From Zopfochytrium polystomum (lineage: Eukaryota; Chytridiomycota; Chytridiomycetes; Chytridiales; Chytridiaceae), in the NCBI GenBank assembly GCA_025765615.1, contig JAIVFJ010000017.1, forward strand, positions 434,001 to 498,000: a stretch of 64,000 bases of DNA, written 5' to 3'. Made by a program: the position numbers and the translations under genes. Shown here piece by piece: positions 46,643-57,335 of this stretch. The notes beneath the pieces were generated by a model. The model was not told where the DNA came from. It saw only the letters and a program-made list of their open reading frames with translations, and made no database searches. How positions within the stretch are numbered: position 1 is the stretch's first letter; every line of letters begins with the position of its first letter.

Positions 46643-49600
46643 TCACGTGAAGGTAGTGAAGTCGAGAACGCTGTCAGGCTTTGGGTCTCGTGGATCAAGC
46701 TTGCTCACTCGATCGTGCAATCGCTTTATCTGACGCAGCCGTTCACGTGCATTGCTGATGAACATTCCTCCCCCAGCCTGACTCTGTGCTGCCACCAAGG
46801 ATAGCATGTTAGCATGCAGTGCTGCCTGTCGTACTGTTGCTCCCAGGTTTCGACCAGAAACTATGCGCCCCATGTCGTCACCGAACACTCCTGTATAACC
46901 TAATCCAACTTCGTCCCGGACAGCCATTCTGACACGGAACCACGATGATTCATACTGATTGCTTGCCCGACGGAACCCAAGCTGTGGAGGAAGAGACTCA
47001 GGCTCCTGAGCATCGGAGTCTGTCAGCGTCTCGGTCTCACCATCTGCGAGACGTGAAATGATAATGTTGACGAAGTTGAACTGTCCAGGTAGCGTGTGAA
47101 GTCCAAATGCTCTGTCACCGTTATTGGCAGCAGACAGTCCAGACTCGTCAAATGCAATGACAACAAAGTCGTTTCCGATATGCCGCTTTTTGAATGAGCA
47201 TCGAGGGTCCTTGTCCAAATTGGTTGGCATCATCGTGGCTGCATGGAACACCATCTGTGCCCCAGAGGCGTTGTCTTCCCAAACCACACAATGCTTTCCG
47301 TCAATTCCATCTGGAGATTTATCCAAACCGCCTGTGTACATTGTTGTGCGGGAAAGCTCCACAACTTCTCCCAGGGAGTGCAAAAACTGAGTGTAGGTCC
47401 AAGATCCGTGCGTATTTGCCAGTATCTCCACCTCATCAGATTGACCAGGTCCAACAAAGACAACACCAACTTTGTGAAGATCCACAACTGGTGTCCGGTC
47501 AAGCACTTTGAGGGCACGAACAGTCGCTTCATCTGTGCCCAACAACAACGGCACTTCGTTTGGGGTGGTAGCGCTGAGAGGTGATAACTGAAGCAGGAGA
47601 AAAGATGGGTCGATCACAACACGAGACTCTGTAGTTTCTCGGCCTTCAGTTGTGTCGAGTCCAACAGAGCTGCTACTGACAGAAACAGACCGTGGCCGAA
47701 GAGAATCTGGAACATCTGGTGGAGGTGTGATAAGAACCTGAATAGGTACCAATACCAGGCCCAAAGCTCTGTGATGCAGATCGTGTGCGACGAGTCAAGT
47801 CATTCTCAGAAGTATTTCTCATCTGAGGGTTGCCATCAAAGGCAGCCAGAATACTAACTTGGTTTGACGCTGCTCGGCTCGAGTTACCCAAACGACTTGA
47901 AAACGACACAAAACCAGAAGGCCGTCGTATTTGCACCTCAATCCATCCAGGCGCACCTGAATTGCGTATAGTTACCACCGCATTCCCAATTATCCATGTT
48001 TTTTCAGGAGCTATGCCATCAGTCCTTGCCGTTGGCGTTTGTAAGGGATTGATCAAGTCTGCTGAAGGACGAGGAGAACAATCGACATACGCGTTTTGAA
48101 TAAGAACATCCCACACCAGTTCAACGTTCTCATCCACTGTCACGGTAGTTCCACCTGAAGTAGGAATCATGTACTTGGTAATAAAAGGAATGAATTTCCG
48201 CCGCTCCGCAATTTTTAAATTGACGAACCAAACTGTGATAACGTAGTAGGCCAGGTGGACAACGTATTGTGATAGTGCTGTTGAATGAGATGTGGCTGTC
48301 GATGATTGGATAGACTGAAGTGCAATGCCAAAGACTCGCCGAAAATCAGCATCTGAACAATTCACGTAAAGTTCTGGAAGACGTGATAACGTTGAGAGAA
48401 ACTCAAGGACATATGGTGACATCGAAGAGGAGGTCAGTCGTGAGACTTTCAAAAGAACATTAGTAATGAGGCGAATCATGTTTCCAGGAAGCTCTAACAG
48501 TGCGTTTGTCAATGTCTGTAGGCAAAACCGTGAAGTTGAAGGCCATTTCTGTAGACCAAGCTCAACAGTAGAGATGATTTCGTCTAGATCTTGCTTGTTG
48601 AAAAAGCTCTTGTAAGAAATGAGGACAGCCAACAATTTGAATGCAAGCAAATAGATATCGGACTTTTTCGCAGCTTTCGGGAGGTGAACAATGGACGACG
48701 CCGCTGTTTCTCGTGTAATTAAGAAGCATAAGAAAGTGCGAAGTGATCCTATTGCTTTTGGCGCACCAGCAAACAAAGCAATGTTTTGCAGCTGATACGA
48801 TAAATTCTGAAACACCAAGGAGTAAATGTCCCAGTCGGTTTCATTGGAAACTGCCTCCACCAGGTGCGCAAGATAGCTGTCCATGTCCAAAATTGCAGAA
48901 TTGAGTACTTTTGAGCTGCCTGCATAGCAACGCAACGGATTCATTCCAATATAAGGCATCTCTGAATCACTGGACTGATTTTCAAAGAAGATATGAAAGT
49001 CACTGCGGGCTCTAGTAGACAAAGCGAACTTGAGTCCAAGAAGTCGAGCTTTGGTTGGCACATCGTGTGAACATGCAATATTGACTATGGTATCAAATAT
49101 AGTACTGCTGTGTATTCCCCGCAGCTCCATTGCGGAAATTTTGAACAACTTGAGCAGAGCGCACATCACTATATAAGATACACCTGGGTCCACAGCAGTT
49201 ACTGCAATATTGTTGTAGGAGTCCAGCAGACGTACACAATACACAGGACTTGCAACTCCGAATATCTGAGCTCCAGCATTAACCAGTTTGGATAGAAGAA
49301 ATGGCTTTTGTGCGGTGTCCAGGATTAGCTTAATGAAGAGTTCCAAGACAAAATCCAATCGTTGCCCCTCGCAAACTTCAGTTGCAGTGATGACAAGGTC
49401 TGCAGTCATTTCTGCAAGACTGTCCCATCTACTATTCAAAACAAAAGAGTTCACAAGACAATCAATTCGATGCTCATTAACATCAAATGAGATTCGCGCA
49501 GCTTCATGCTCTAACAATGAAACAGCAAGAGGCTCCGGGAGATCTGCCGACAATTCCAAAAGGACACCAAAAAAGGTATCGACAGAGGAGCTGCTGGGAA

Positions 49601-51289
49601 TTAAGGAAAGACTTGAGTGAATGGATAAAATCAGCATCCTGTGCAGTGCTGCAACACTTTCCGGTGTCTTTGGTTCACCTTGATAGGAGGCAAAATCAAA
49701 AACGCTCCATTGCAGCCCAGTGAGTTGCCGCATAGGCCAGAAGCTTAATAGATCAGCGGTAAATGATATGATTGCCTCCCAATCTTGGTACGTTAACAAA
49801 CTTGCTTTAAATTGGATCAACGTCAGGGTTCCAACAAGAACTTCAACAAGGACAGGTACTCTGTACTCCACTGTTTCCACACTTGACTCTGGGATAGAGT
49901 AAAGAAAAGACATCAGCAGTGATTGTTCTAGTGGAAATTTTGGCAGTGCTTGAGGGCCCCACGCAGCTTGGCACAGAATGTGTGCGCTTCCCGTTGCAAT
50001 CAAGCCTAGGTGCAAATGGCCCAGATCCTCCCGCCGTTCCAGGTCTGTCTCTGCCCAATTGCATACAAGCAAAATCGAGGATCGAGCTTGATGAGAAGTG
50101 AAAACTTGCCGCGCCAGCAGCACAGCATTTGGCCTTAGTGATTCGGATGATGCGGTGATAAGGGCAATGGCAGCCAAGACATCTTCAAGCTGCTTCGAGT
50201 CGTTCAAAAAAGGTCCGATCCTTTCAACAGACATACGCATCAAGTCTGAAAGGGGAAATCGAAAGAGACCAGCTGACAAAAGCTGCAGTATAGCAGTCAA
50301 GATGTTGGCTTGATTGAGAGCAGCAAGAGACAGTTTTAGTAACGCCGCTGCAGCTGAGGGAGTGATATCAGTGCCTGGCTCTGCGGATAATAGAGCTTCT
50401 GTGGTGAGCGATAATAGTGATAAGAGCGGTTGTGATGGTTCCGATTTCTTGTCGTGTGTTCCGTCACTATATTTGGACGCGCCAATCCATGAGAAAAGTA
50501 GCTGCAGTACACGATGGTCAAAGTCTGCAACAATGCTTCCGCCCCTTGTAAGAGCCGTCAAAGCGGCGAGACCCTGCTGATATATTTTACTCCCACTATC
50601 GATACGATTACCACAGCAACCTGCCGCCGACAGATATTGGTTAGTTCAGACCAAGTGAGAACAAAAATATTGACCTTCGATGATGTCAAGGAACAACAAG
50701 CGAGTGGAGGAGGTGAGCATGTCAAAGTGCGCTTCAGCACAGCTAGCGACAAACTGGAGCGCCAATATGAGACTGTCTTCTTGCGGGTATTCTACTGGTG
50801 GCGGAGGGTCATCGAGGTCATGAGGTTTGTTGAACTGCGTTTCAGTGTGCTTGCGCCACGCGATCTTGACTGCAATTCGTGCCCACAGATTTTTTATGTC
50901 CTCATCGGACGCAAATGCAGTCGCTGGTACTAATTCAACCAGGCGGCGAGCTTCGGGCAGGCTATCCACGCACTCATCCATTAAGAGCCGGTCTTGGAAG
51001 TTGAAGCCGGGACGACGGCAAATCAATCGATGAGGTTCGGCTTCCTCGCCTGTTCCTGCTCAGATACTTGACGGCGTACAGAAAAGGGTTCGGCTGTCGG
51101 CAATATCTCTACAACCAGCGACTCAGCTGTGCGTGAACGTTTATGCTGCAAACTGCCTGTACAAGTGAGACTGCGTCCTTGTGTGCGCCGGAAGTGACTG
51201 CGACAGCCGCAGCAGCGTGATCCGCGATCTCCTTGTCTTGAAGTCTCTTCACGAGAAATCCTCGTCATTTGTGAGCACGTGTCAGGCAC
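46643..51289 (-). CDS. TSC2: Tuberin (TSC2) homologue, Rheb GTPase-activating protein
   Basis: TSC2 with TSC1 turns off Rheb and so TORC1. The long central exon (50561-47763) is alpha-helical repeat throughout, as in tuberin. The upstream exon (~51020-50690) has NFQDRLLMDECVDSLPEAR and SLILALQFVASCAEAHFDML. The C-terminal exon (to 46643) is the Rap/Rheb GAP domain: VVDLHKVGVVFVGPGQSDEV, YTQFLHSLGEVVELS, VVWEDNASGAQMVFHAATMM, then KKRHIGNDFVVIAFDESG, containing the catalytic 'asparagine thumb' Asn, and GQFNFVNIIISRL. GRNLGATVRQAALHANM and the terminal VLDFTTFT match the tuberin C-terminus. Between the two large exons the frame shifts by one; a 40-nt (or 49-nt) intron GTATTG...CAG near 47740 would resolve it. 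The start is unsure: 51289 opens MPDTCSQMTRISREE, but another exon join is possible. Confidence 0.88.
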
Positions 51290-51422
51290 AGTTGGTGCGG
51301 CCGCACGCTACCGATCTTCGCGTCCACGAGAGCCGAATCTAGATTGATGAGGAGGAAGAATCTGCAACGACTTCCAACCTGATCAAGCTGAGCGCGAGTG
51401 CACGTTTGTCATCACCGTTCGT

Positions 51423-51815
51423 ATGCTGCCCAACAATCTTCAAGTGAAGGAGAAACTGTGTGGAATAGCATTTCCCACTTCGGTCTTTCCGCGGATGTTT
51501 GTGCTTATCTCCCAGCGGCGACCAGTTGCCTCGGACAGCGAATCCGGTTCTTCAACTTCAACTGGGAGCCCAGAGGCCTTCACCTGCTGTGTTATAATGG
51601 CGGAGCCAGCTGAACTTTGCGATGCCGCGCATATTGTGCCTGCCAAGCAGTGGAACTTCGAAAGGTCCTCCGACGTGACGAACGGAATTCTTCTGTACAC
51701 CAATGTCCACCGCGACTTCACTTACTTTTTTTCAATCACTGCGGAAAGAACCGACATCGGCATTCGTCACAAGATCACATTGCCACCAGGTATAGACCTT
51801 TGGCGCGCCAAATAA
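51423..51815 (+). CDS. HNH_2-type (HNH endonuclease-like) domain protein
   Basis: The core reads ELCDAAHIVPAKQWNFERSS and VTNGILLYTNVHRDFTYFFSI, which fits the HNH_2 pattern 'C.AAHI.P ... NGI.L....H..FD...F.I' found in many fungal proteins of unknown role. The first His of AAHI, the Asn of NGI and the His of VHRDF would be the metal and catalytic positions. It starts about 130 bp from the divergent TSC2 start. The stretch before it (51290-51420) and a possible last exon at ~51810-51924 (QERYLQFRLQLFEADFMKAA) suggest more exons than I can join safely. Whether it is an active nuclease is unknown. Confidence 0.5.
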   Translation: MLPNNLQVKEKLCGIAFPTSVFPRMFVLISQRRPVASDSESGSSTSTGSPEAFTCCVIMAEPAELCDAAHIVPAKQWNFERSSDVTNGILLYTNVHRDFTYFFSITAERTDIGIRHKITLPPGIDLWRAK

Positions 51816-51929
51816 GCGGTGGCCGCAGGAGAGATACCTCCAGTTTCGCCTGCAGCTTTTTGAGGCCGACTTCATGAAAGCAGCAGCCATGGCACAAAGC
51901 AACGCAGCAGCAAGCATCGGATAGCGAAG

Positions 51930-52300
51930 TGGGCTGCTGATGTTGGTTGAATGTTGAGCGCTGGTGCAGACATCACAGGCAATCCCGTTCGACGACCTGT
52001 GAGCTTTTGGGTGATGAACTCAATACCCAGCTGGACCAACCAAACGTTCTCGCGTTAGAGATCAATGTACTGCGGACGGACCTTTTTTGAACTTCGCCTG
52101 CGGGAGTTGAGATTTCTCCACAGTACTTTGGTTGATGAATCGGGAAATATCCATGAGGGATAAATAAGAAATCAGGAACTTATTTGTTGAAGTAACTTCA
52201 TTTACTCTCAGGCGTTGGCAGAATGTAGCTACGGTTCAAAACATCCACATAAATATTTACTTCAAACATGACTTGCGTTGTAATGTATTGCGTTTCGCGT
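51930..52300. other. Intergenic
   Basis: No coding signal; 3' flank of the HECT ligase and of the HNH-type gene (convergent). Confidence 0.5.
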
Positions 52301-52305
52301 TTGTA

Positions 52306-54946
52306 TTACAAAAGGAAAAATCCACAACGAGCATGCTCCACAGCAGCTCTTAATTTGCTTTCAAGCTTTTCTTTGCTTGAGTACTCATTTAAAAGAAGAA
52401 CGTTGTAGCACGTGTGTGACGAGGGAAGCCGCTCGCTGTGGTCGGAGGAAAGTGAGTACACGAAAAATCAAGTATTCAACTCCACCTGTCAGGGCCGTTT
52501 CGGACGACTATGAACGGTAGCTTTCCGAGCCCTCCAACCGGAACGCGGTCCGAGCCAGTCGCAAACACGAGAAGCGCTCTCTTTTCTTGCTCCGAAAAAG
52601 AGTGGACGACTTCCCAAAACGCCTTCACCGCCAGAGAGTCCTTGTCCCACCCGCCGTCGTACTGGGCGTTTTTCTCTATCCCGTGCCCCGACGTGAAAGA
52701 ACGCGATCAGTCCAAAAAGCAATCTCCGATTCTAGGAAGCAGAAAGGAAAAACAGCAACCGCCCCGTACCAAGCGCCACAAAGTCCAGCTCCTCGCACCC
52801 GACCATCAATTCGCGCAGCTCCCGCGGTCGCAAAAGCCTCAGCGCGTCTCCGCCCACAACGGCGTCGAACCCATCCTTGAGCGCGGCCACGGCGTCGCGG
52901 ACCGACCCCACCATCCGGAACTGCGCATACCGCTCGACAAAGTCGCGCCGGTTCTCGCTCGTCACCTGCGTGCCTCTGGCCTGCTCGCCGAGCAGGCAGA
53001 TGCTCTTCCCGCGCGAGACGACGTCAAAGGTCCAGTCGTCCAGGGCGACGTCCAGGTCGGGAGGAGTCAGGTTGAGAAGGGTTTCGAGGCCTCGGTGCAG
53101 GGCCGGGTCGAGGTCAAAGAGGTCGTGGACTACGAGGTTTTTTGAGAGAAGGAGCTTGAAGAGGGCGAGTGGGAATGGGATGGGAAGGGTGACGTTGTTG
53201 TAGAGGGCGAGACCGAGAAGCTTTCCTGGAATGGAGTTCAAATATGCGATATATTTGAAGAGAGCCAACCGATAAAAGATTAAGAGATCGCAACGTGAAT
53301 ATTGAGAGGAAGGAACTCGAACCTATCAGGTTGTACTCTTCATAGACCTGGGCGTCTTCGGGAAATTCTCGAGTAAACCAATACAGTCGAGATTCGGAAT
53401 TGACCTCGAACATGCCTTCACGCCGGAACAGACTTAGTGTAGGTGCTCGGCTTTGCACCTTACTTGCTAGCTTGACAAAAGCAGCGCTCAGTGCCACTCA
53501 CCATGATCTGGGTTGAACACGTCCTGAACAATCAGCTGAAAGAACTCCTTTTGGATGCCACCCTCATCGATCCCTTCTTCTCCGACAAACGTCACGCGAA
53601 GCTGCTTTTTCAGGTCGTTTGGTGATCGCGACGCCAGCTGTGAAATGGCATCCCGAACAACAGCTTCCCGACGCACTTCCAGGTGAAGGTAGGGGCTGTT
53701 CACGCCAATGAACAAGGCTCGGAAAAACGAGTCTTGCAACCTGGCAGCAGTGGAGCTCAGTTACGCATCATTTGGAGAACTTCAAGGTACTCACTCTCTT
53801 CGCATTGTGATCATCGACTCGATTCGAAGGATATCGCCCTTGGTCGCTGCATCGAGCAAAAATGGAAAGTCCAATATCGATGAACCGGAGTTACTCTTCC
53901 ACTTTGGATACTCGTCTTTGAGGTTGATACCCTCCATAATTGAGGCATTATAAAATTCTTCGTGCGGCAAGCAGTCCACTTCGTTGTTGACTTCGTCTTT
54001 TGGCCGAGGAAAATAAAAAGAGTGGACCGGTCAAGCTCAGTCGCGAAAGCCATTCGTGCCACTCACTCAACAAGTCGAGAACCTTGACTGCATCCAACAG
54101 CATCTGATCCGACTCCAACCCACCGGTGGCCAGCCCGCCCTCGCACATACACCGCACCATGACGAACGCCTGGAAGCACGCGACGACCTTACCAAACACC
54201 GTCCGCCCCGCGTCGACGGCGCCCTCCTCGCCGCGTGCCAGCGAAGCGACGGATCCCATCGGCCGCAGCTTGCGCGCCCCCGCCTCGTCCCGGCGGCGCC
54301 ACGCGTCGGCCGCGGCGGCGAGTGACCGCGTCCACGCCGCGGCCAGCGCGCCCCGCCGCGCGTCGGGCAGCCCGGCGAGCCGCCCCGCGATCGAGGGCAT
54401 GCTGTCGCTCAGGTGCGCCGACGCGGCCTCGCCGAGCTCGAACAGCGCGTACGCCGCCAGCAACAGACCCGCGTCGGACGCTGCCCCGCCGCCGCCGAGC
54501 GCGTCGATAGCGTCGAGCGCTGTACTGCTGCTGCTTCTGCCGCCCGCCGCTGCGGCGGTGGCGGCGGGATCCGAGATCTGCGGCGGCGCGGCAACTGCGC
54601 GTTTGATCGCGTCGGCGAGCGCGAGCGGCTGCGGGGTCGGTCGCTCATGTGGCGTTGCCTCGTCTACGCTGGTTGGGGCAGTCTGTGCGGCGTGCGCGGC
54701 CACGTGTTTGGCCACAACGGCGACGATGCGGCCAAAGTCGATCAGTTCTCGGTCGGGAGACGAGGCGTCGGACGGTGAGTCGGGCGGCGTGTCGACTTGG
54801 AGGACCAACGTGCGCGGGGATGTGCCCGCTGCGTGCGACTTGAGCTCGGCGCGAGTTCCGACCGTCGTTGGAGCTGGACGGGCGATGGCCAGTTCAAGGG
54901 CTGCTAGCGCGTCGCTGCCTTGCTGTGGGGTCGCGCGATTCGACAT
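52306..54946 (-). CDS. HECT-domain E3 ubiquitin ligase, HECTD2/UBE3A-like
   Basis: The start at 54946 (MSNRATPQQGSDALAALELA) opens a long, very GC-rich, Ala-rich N-terminal exon. After a GTGAGT intron the frame gives LLNEVNNEVDCLPHEEFYNA, the 'EFYN' segment that precedes HECT domains of the HECTD2/UBE3A group. The HECT N-lobe follows in exons: SFFRALFIGVNSPYLHLEVR, LRVTFVGEEGIDEGGIQKEF, MFEVNSESRLYWFTREFPED and LLGLALYNNVTLPIPFPLAL. The C-lobe has DALRLLRPRELRELMVGCEE, LLVFATGSDRVPVGGLGKL and, in the last exon, SERLPSSHTCYNVLLLNEYS with the catalytic Cys in HTCYN. The end KLRAAVEHARGFFLL and stop at 52306 match the invariant C-terminus. Six to seven exons. Ubiquitin chain type and substrates cannot be read from sequence. 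Confidence 0.9.
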
Positions 54947-55019
54947 TTTGTTCGAAGACTGTTCTCGTTACAGAACTGATTTATTCACGCTGCAAAGAAT
55001 GGAAGTTCCCTGGAAAACA

Positions 55020-55590
55020 TTTCTCCATCCCAGCGCCTTCTTCGCAAAATTGTGTAATTTTTGGGGTTGTCAAACCCCTTCCCCGCACGGACTGGTTTAA
55101 AAACGAAATGGATTCCGCTTTGCACTGTTTTTTTATTTCGTTTCCAACGAAATGAAAGTTGGTGGTCAAACCTGGCCAGGAAGCGGAAGCGGAGGAGCCA
55201 GGCAGCCACAAGACAGTTGGTGGGGCTGACAGACCGTAGGCGACAGAGCCAGGAAAAGTAAGAGGGCGCAAACAGATAGACAAAGAAAAGACCGATTAGG
55301 GTGGAGACAGAGAGAGAGGACGAGAGGCAGACTGACAGACAAACCACAAGATTTTAACCTTCCAAAAATGGGAAACTGCAAAACATGATAAAAAATTTGA
55401 GTGTTCTGTTTCCAACGCTGGTTTGCAACGAAAGTCTTTCCAACGAAAGCTCCTCGCGAGGAGCTTTCTGCAAAAGAAACGTTTTGATGGGTCCAAAAAG
55501 GCAGTTTGCAACAGTGGCGGAAAAATTGTGCAACGTTTTGTTTGTCCGTTCCCAACAAAAAAGAGGGGGGTTTGACAACCCCTATTTGCA
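55020..55590. repeat. Foldback-type region with inverted repeats
   Basis: GGGGTTGTCAAACCCC (55067-55082) recurs in inverse orientation as GGGGTTTGACAACCCC (55570-55585). Between them lie several related short motifs (CCAACGAAAG, GTTTGCAACG, AAAATTGTG) in both orientations. It might be a small foldback/MITE-like element, but no clear target duplication is seen. Confidence 0.35.
55445..55468. repeat. 24-bp perfect palindrome
   Basis: GAAAGCTCCTCG is followed directly by its reverse complement, centred on CGCG. Without a loop it forms a cruciform or a dimeric protein site rather than an ordinary terminator. Confidence 0.9.
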
Positions 55591-55853
55591 TTCGGCGAGT
55601 TTTGAAACGAAGGAAGAAGATAACCGGCACTCGGACGGATCTTCTGCTGCAATTCGAAGCAGGAAGTCAACCCTCTCTGCAACCCTCTCTGCCACGCGCA
55701 AACGTACTTGAGAAATGTTGGATGAAGAAATGTGTAACACACGGACCAGTCTGTCCACCATCAGTCCCTCCAGCTGGCCATCGCTGATCTCTTGAGAATC
55801 TCTTTCCGAAGGGGAGCCTCTACTCGGATGATCCTTCCTGCCGATGATCAAGG

Positions 55854-55987
<134 letters not shown>

Positions 55988-56047
55988 AACACACACTCTC
56001 TCTCTGCGTGTGTGTGTGTGTTATGAATCACCCTCTGGGAACCTCTG

Positions 56048-56145
56048 GAACCTTCTAGAACATTCCTTCATGGAACCTTCTGGAACCTTCTGGAACCTTC
56101 TAGAACATTCCTTCATGGAACCTTGTGGAACCTTCTGGAACCTTC
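56048..56145. promoter_or_regulatory. Heat-shock-element arrays in the LTR promoter
   Basis: Inverted nGAAn/nTTCn pentamers at exact 5-bp spacing: four units at 56048-56065, eight contiguous units at 56073-56110 and four at 56128-56145, with a three-unit stretch further down near 56210. This is the binding pattern of trimeric heat shock factor, where three units are enough. The same arrays are in the 3' LTR (61001-61098). Confidence 0.8.
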
Positions 56146-56255
56146 TTTGCTTTCCTGACTTGTCTTGTTGTCATTGGTATCATTGGTATCATTGTATTAC
56201 TAATTGCTCTTTCTGGAACTTTCTTGGAGTCTTGACAAGGAACACTCTCAAAAGG

Positions 56256-56263
56256 TATAAAAG
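56256..56263 (+). promoter_or_regulatory. TATA box of the LTR promoter
   Basis: TATAAAAG, 35 bp upstream of the predicted transcript start at 56291. Confidence 0.75.
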
Positions 56264-56373
56264 GGGGATGGGGGACCTGTCCCATCCCTCAAGTGAATTA
56301 TTGTTTCCAATACAATCATCACTCCTCTCAGTTCCTTGTCTGCCTTGCCCTGTCCTGCCCTGTTCCTGACATC

Positions 56374-56384
56374 ATAATTCACTT
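56374..56384 (+). promoter_or_regulatory. Primer-binding site, self-priming type
   Basis: ATAATTCACTT begins 2 bases after the LTR and is the exact complement of AAGTGAATTAT at 56291-56301, the predicted 5' end of the element's own RNA. No match to a tRNA 3' end (TGG...) is visible at this place. Confidence 0.7.
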
Positions 56385-56411
56385 CACCCTCTCCCACTAC
56401 TCTCTGCCATC

Positions 56412-57335
56412 ATGTCTGACCCAAACAACACCTTCCCTGATGCAACTGCCTTCCAAGCCTTGATGGACCAATTACAAGCCCTCTCAAGACAGACACACCA
56501 ACTTCAAGAACAAGTCCTTCACCAGCAGCACCAGCTTCAACAACAACTTCACCAACAAGAACATCAAGCTCTTCCCCTGCCTCAAGCCAACCAAGCAAGA
56601 GAGCCCAAGGTTCCCAGCCCTGACAAGTTCACTGGGCTGGCCAAAGACCTTAGGAACTTCATGGCCACTGTGGAGAATGTCATCCTTCTCCAACCTTCAA
56701 GATTTCCCAGTGAGCAAGTCAAGGTTCTTTTCACAAGCACCCTCCTGTCTGGTCAAGCTCAATCATGGTACAGATCTCTCCCAAGCACACCCACCACCCT
56801 GCAAGAGCTCTGGGAGGGGCTGGAAGCTACCTTTGGTGACCCCTACGCATCTTGGACAGCAAGATCCAAGCTCAAGCATATCAAGCAAGGAAAGCAATCT
56901 TGTGTGGCCTACACCAACCAATTCAAGCAACTAGCCAGAGACTCTGGATACAATGATGCAGCTCTGATGGAGCTGTACCATGATGGTCTCCATGAGTCTA
57001 TCCAAGACATGCTCTCCCAGTCTCTGCACATCCCTGAGACCTTGGAAGAGTACATTCTCCTTGCCATCAAGATTGACAACAGACTCTACTCCAAGAGGCT
57101 GAAGCAAAGACAAGTAGGAACTACATCAAGACCTACCCCAGTTCCTCAAGCTCTTACAGTTCCTGAACCCATGCAAGTGGATGCAGTTGAGACACTTCCT
57201 AAGGGTCCTCTGAGCCAAGAGGAGAAAACAAGGAGGGCCCAGCAGGGACTGTGTTTTTACTGTGGCTCCAAGGAGCATGCTGTCAAGGACTGCCCAAGGA
57301 AGAAGCACCCAAACTCCCAGGTCCAGGCTCACTAA
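56412..57335 (+). CDS. gag: Gag polyprotein of the LTR element
   Basis: 307 residues. The start at 56412 lies 40 bp after the LTR. A Gln/His-rich coiled N-terminus (~20-55) is followed by a retrotransposon-gag capsid domain (FTGLAKDLRNFMATVENVIL, SGQAQSWYRSLPSTPTTLQE, LWEGLEATFGDPYASWTARS, MELYHDGLHESIQDML). Near the C-terminus there is a single CCHC zinc knuckle CFYCGSKEHAVKDC (residues ~280-294) for RNA binding. It overlaps pol by 85 bp in a different frame (-1). Confidence 0.95.
   Translation: MSDPNNTFPDATAFQALMDQLQALSRQTHQLQEQVLHQQHQLQQQLHQQEHQALPLPQANQAREPKVPSPDKFTGLAKDLRNFMATVENVILLQPSRFPSEQVKVLFTSTLLSGQAQSWYRSLPSTPTTLQELWEGLEATFGDPYASWTARSKLKHIKQGKQSCVAYTNQFKQLARDSGYNDAALMELYHDGLHESIQDMLSQSLHIPETLEEYILLAIKIDNRLYSKRLKQRQVGTTSRPTPVPQALTVPEPMQVDAVETLPKGPLSQEEKTRRAQQGLCFYCGSKEHAVKDCPRKKHPNSQVQAH

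Larger units (their letters stand above)
56019..56371 (+). repeat. 5' long terminal repeat
   Basis: Begins TGTTATGAATCACC and ends CTGTTCCTGACA. U3 holds heat-shock-element arrays (56048-56145) and a TATAAAAG box (56256-56263). The R/U5 part begins near 56291. No CpG seen in the whole LTR. Confidence 0.95.

Noticed and set aside
54126..55100. Plus-strand 324-residue open frame opposite the HECT ligase N-terminus
   Set aside because: Ala/Ser/Arg-rich shadow of a GC-rich exon; the minus strand has the consistent gene structure.
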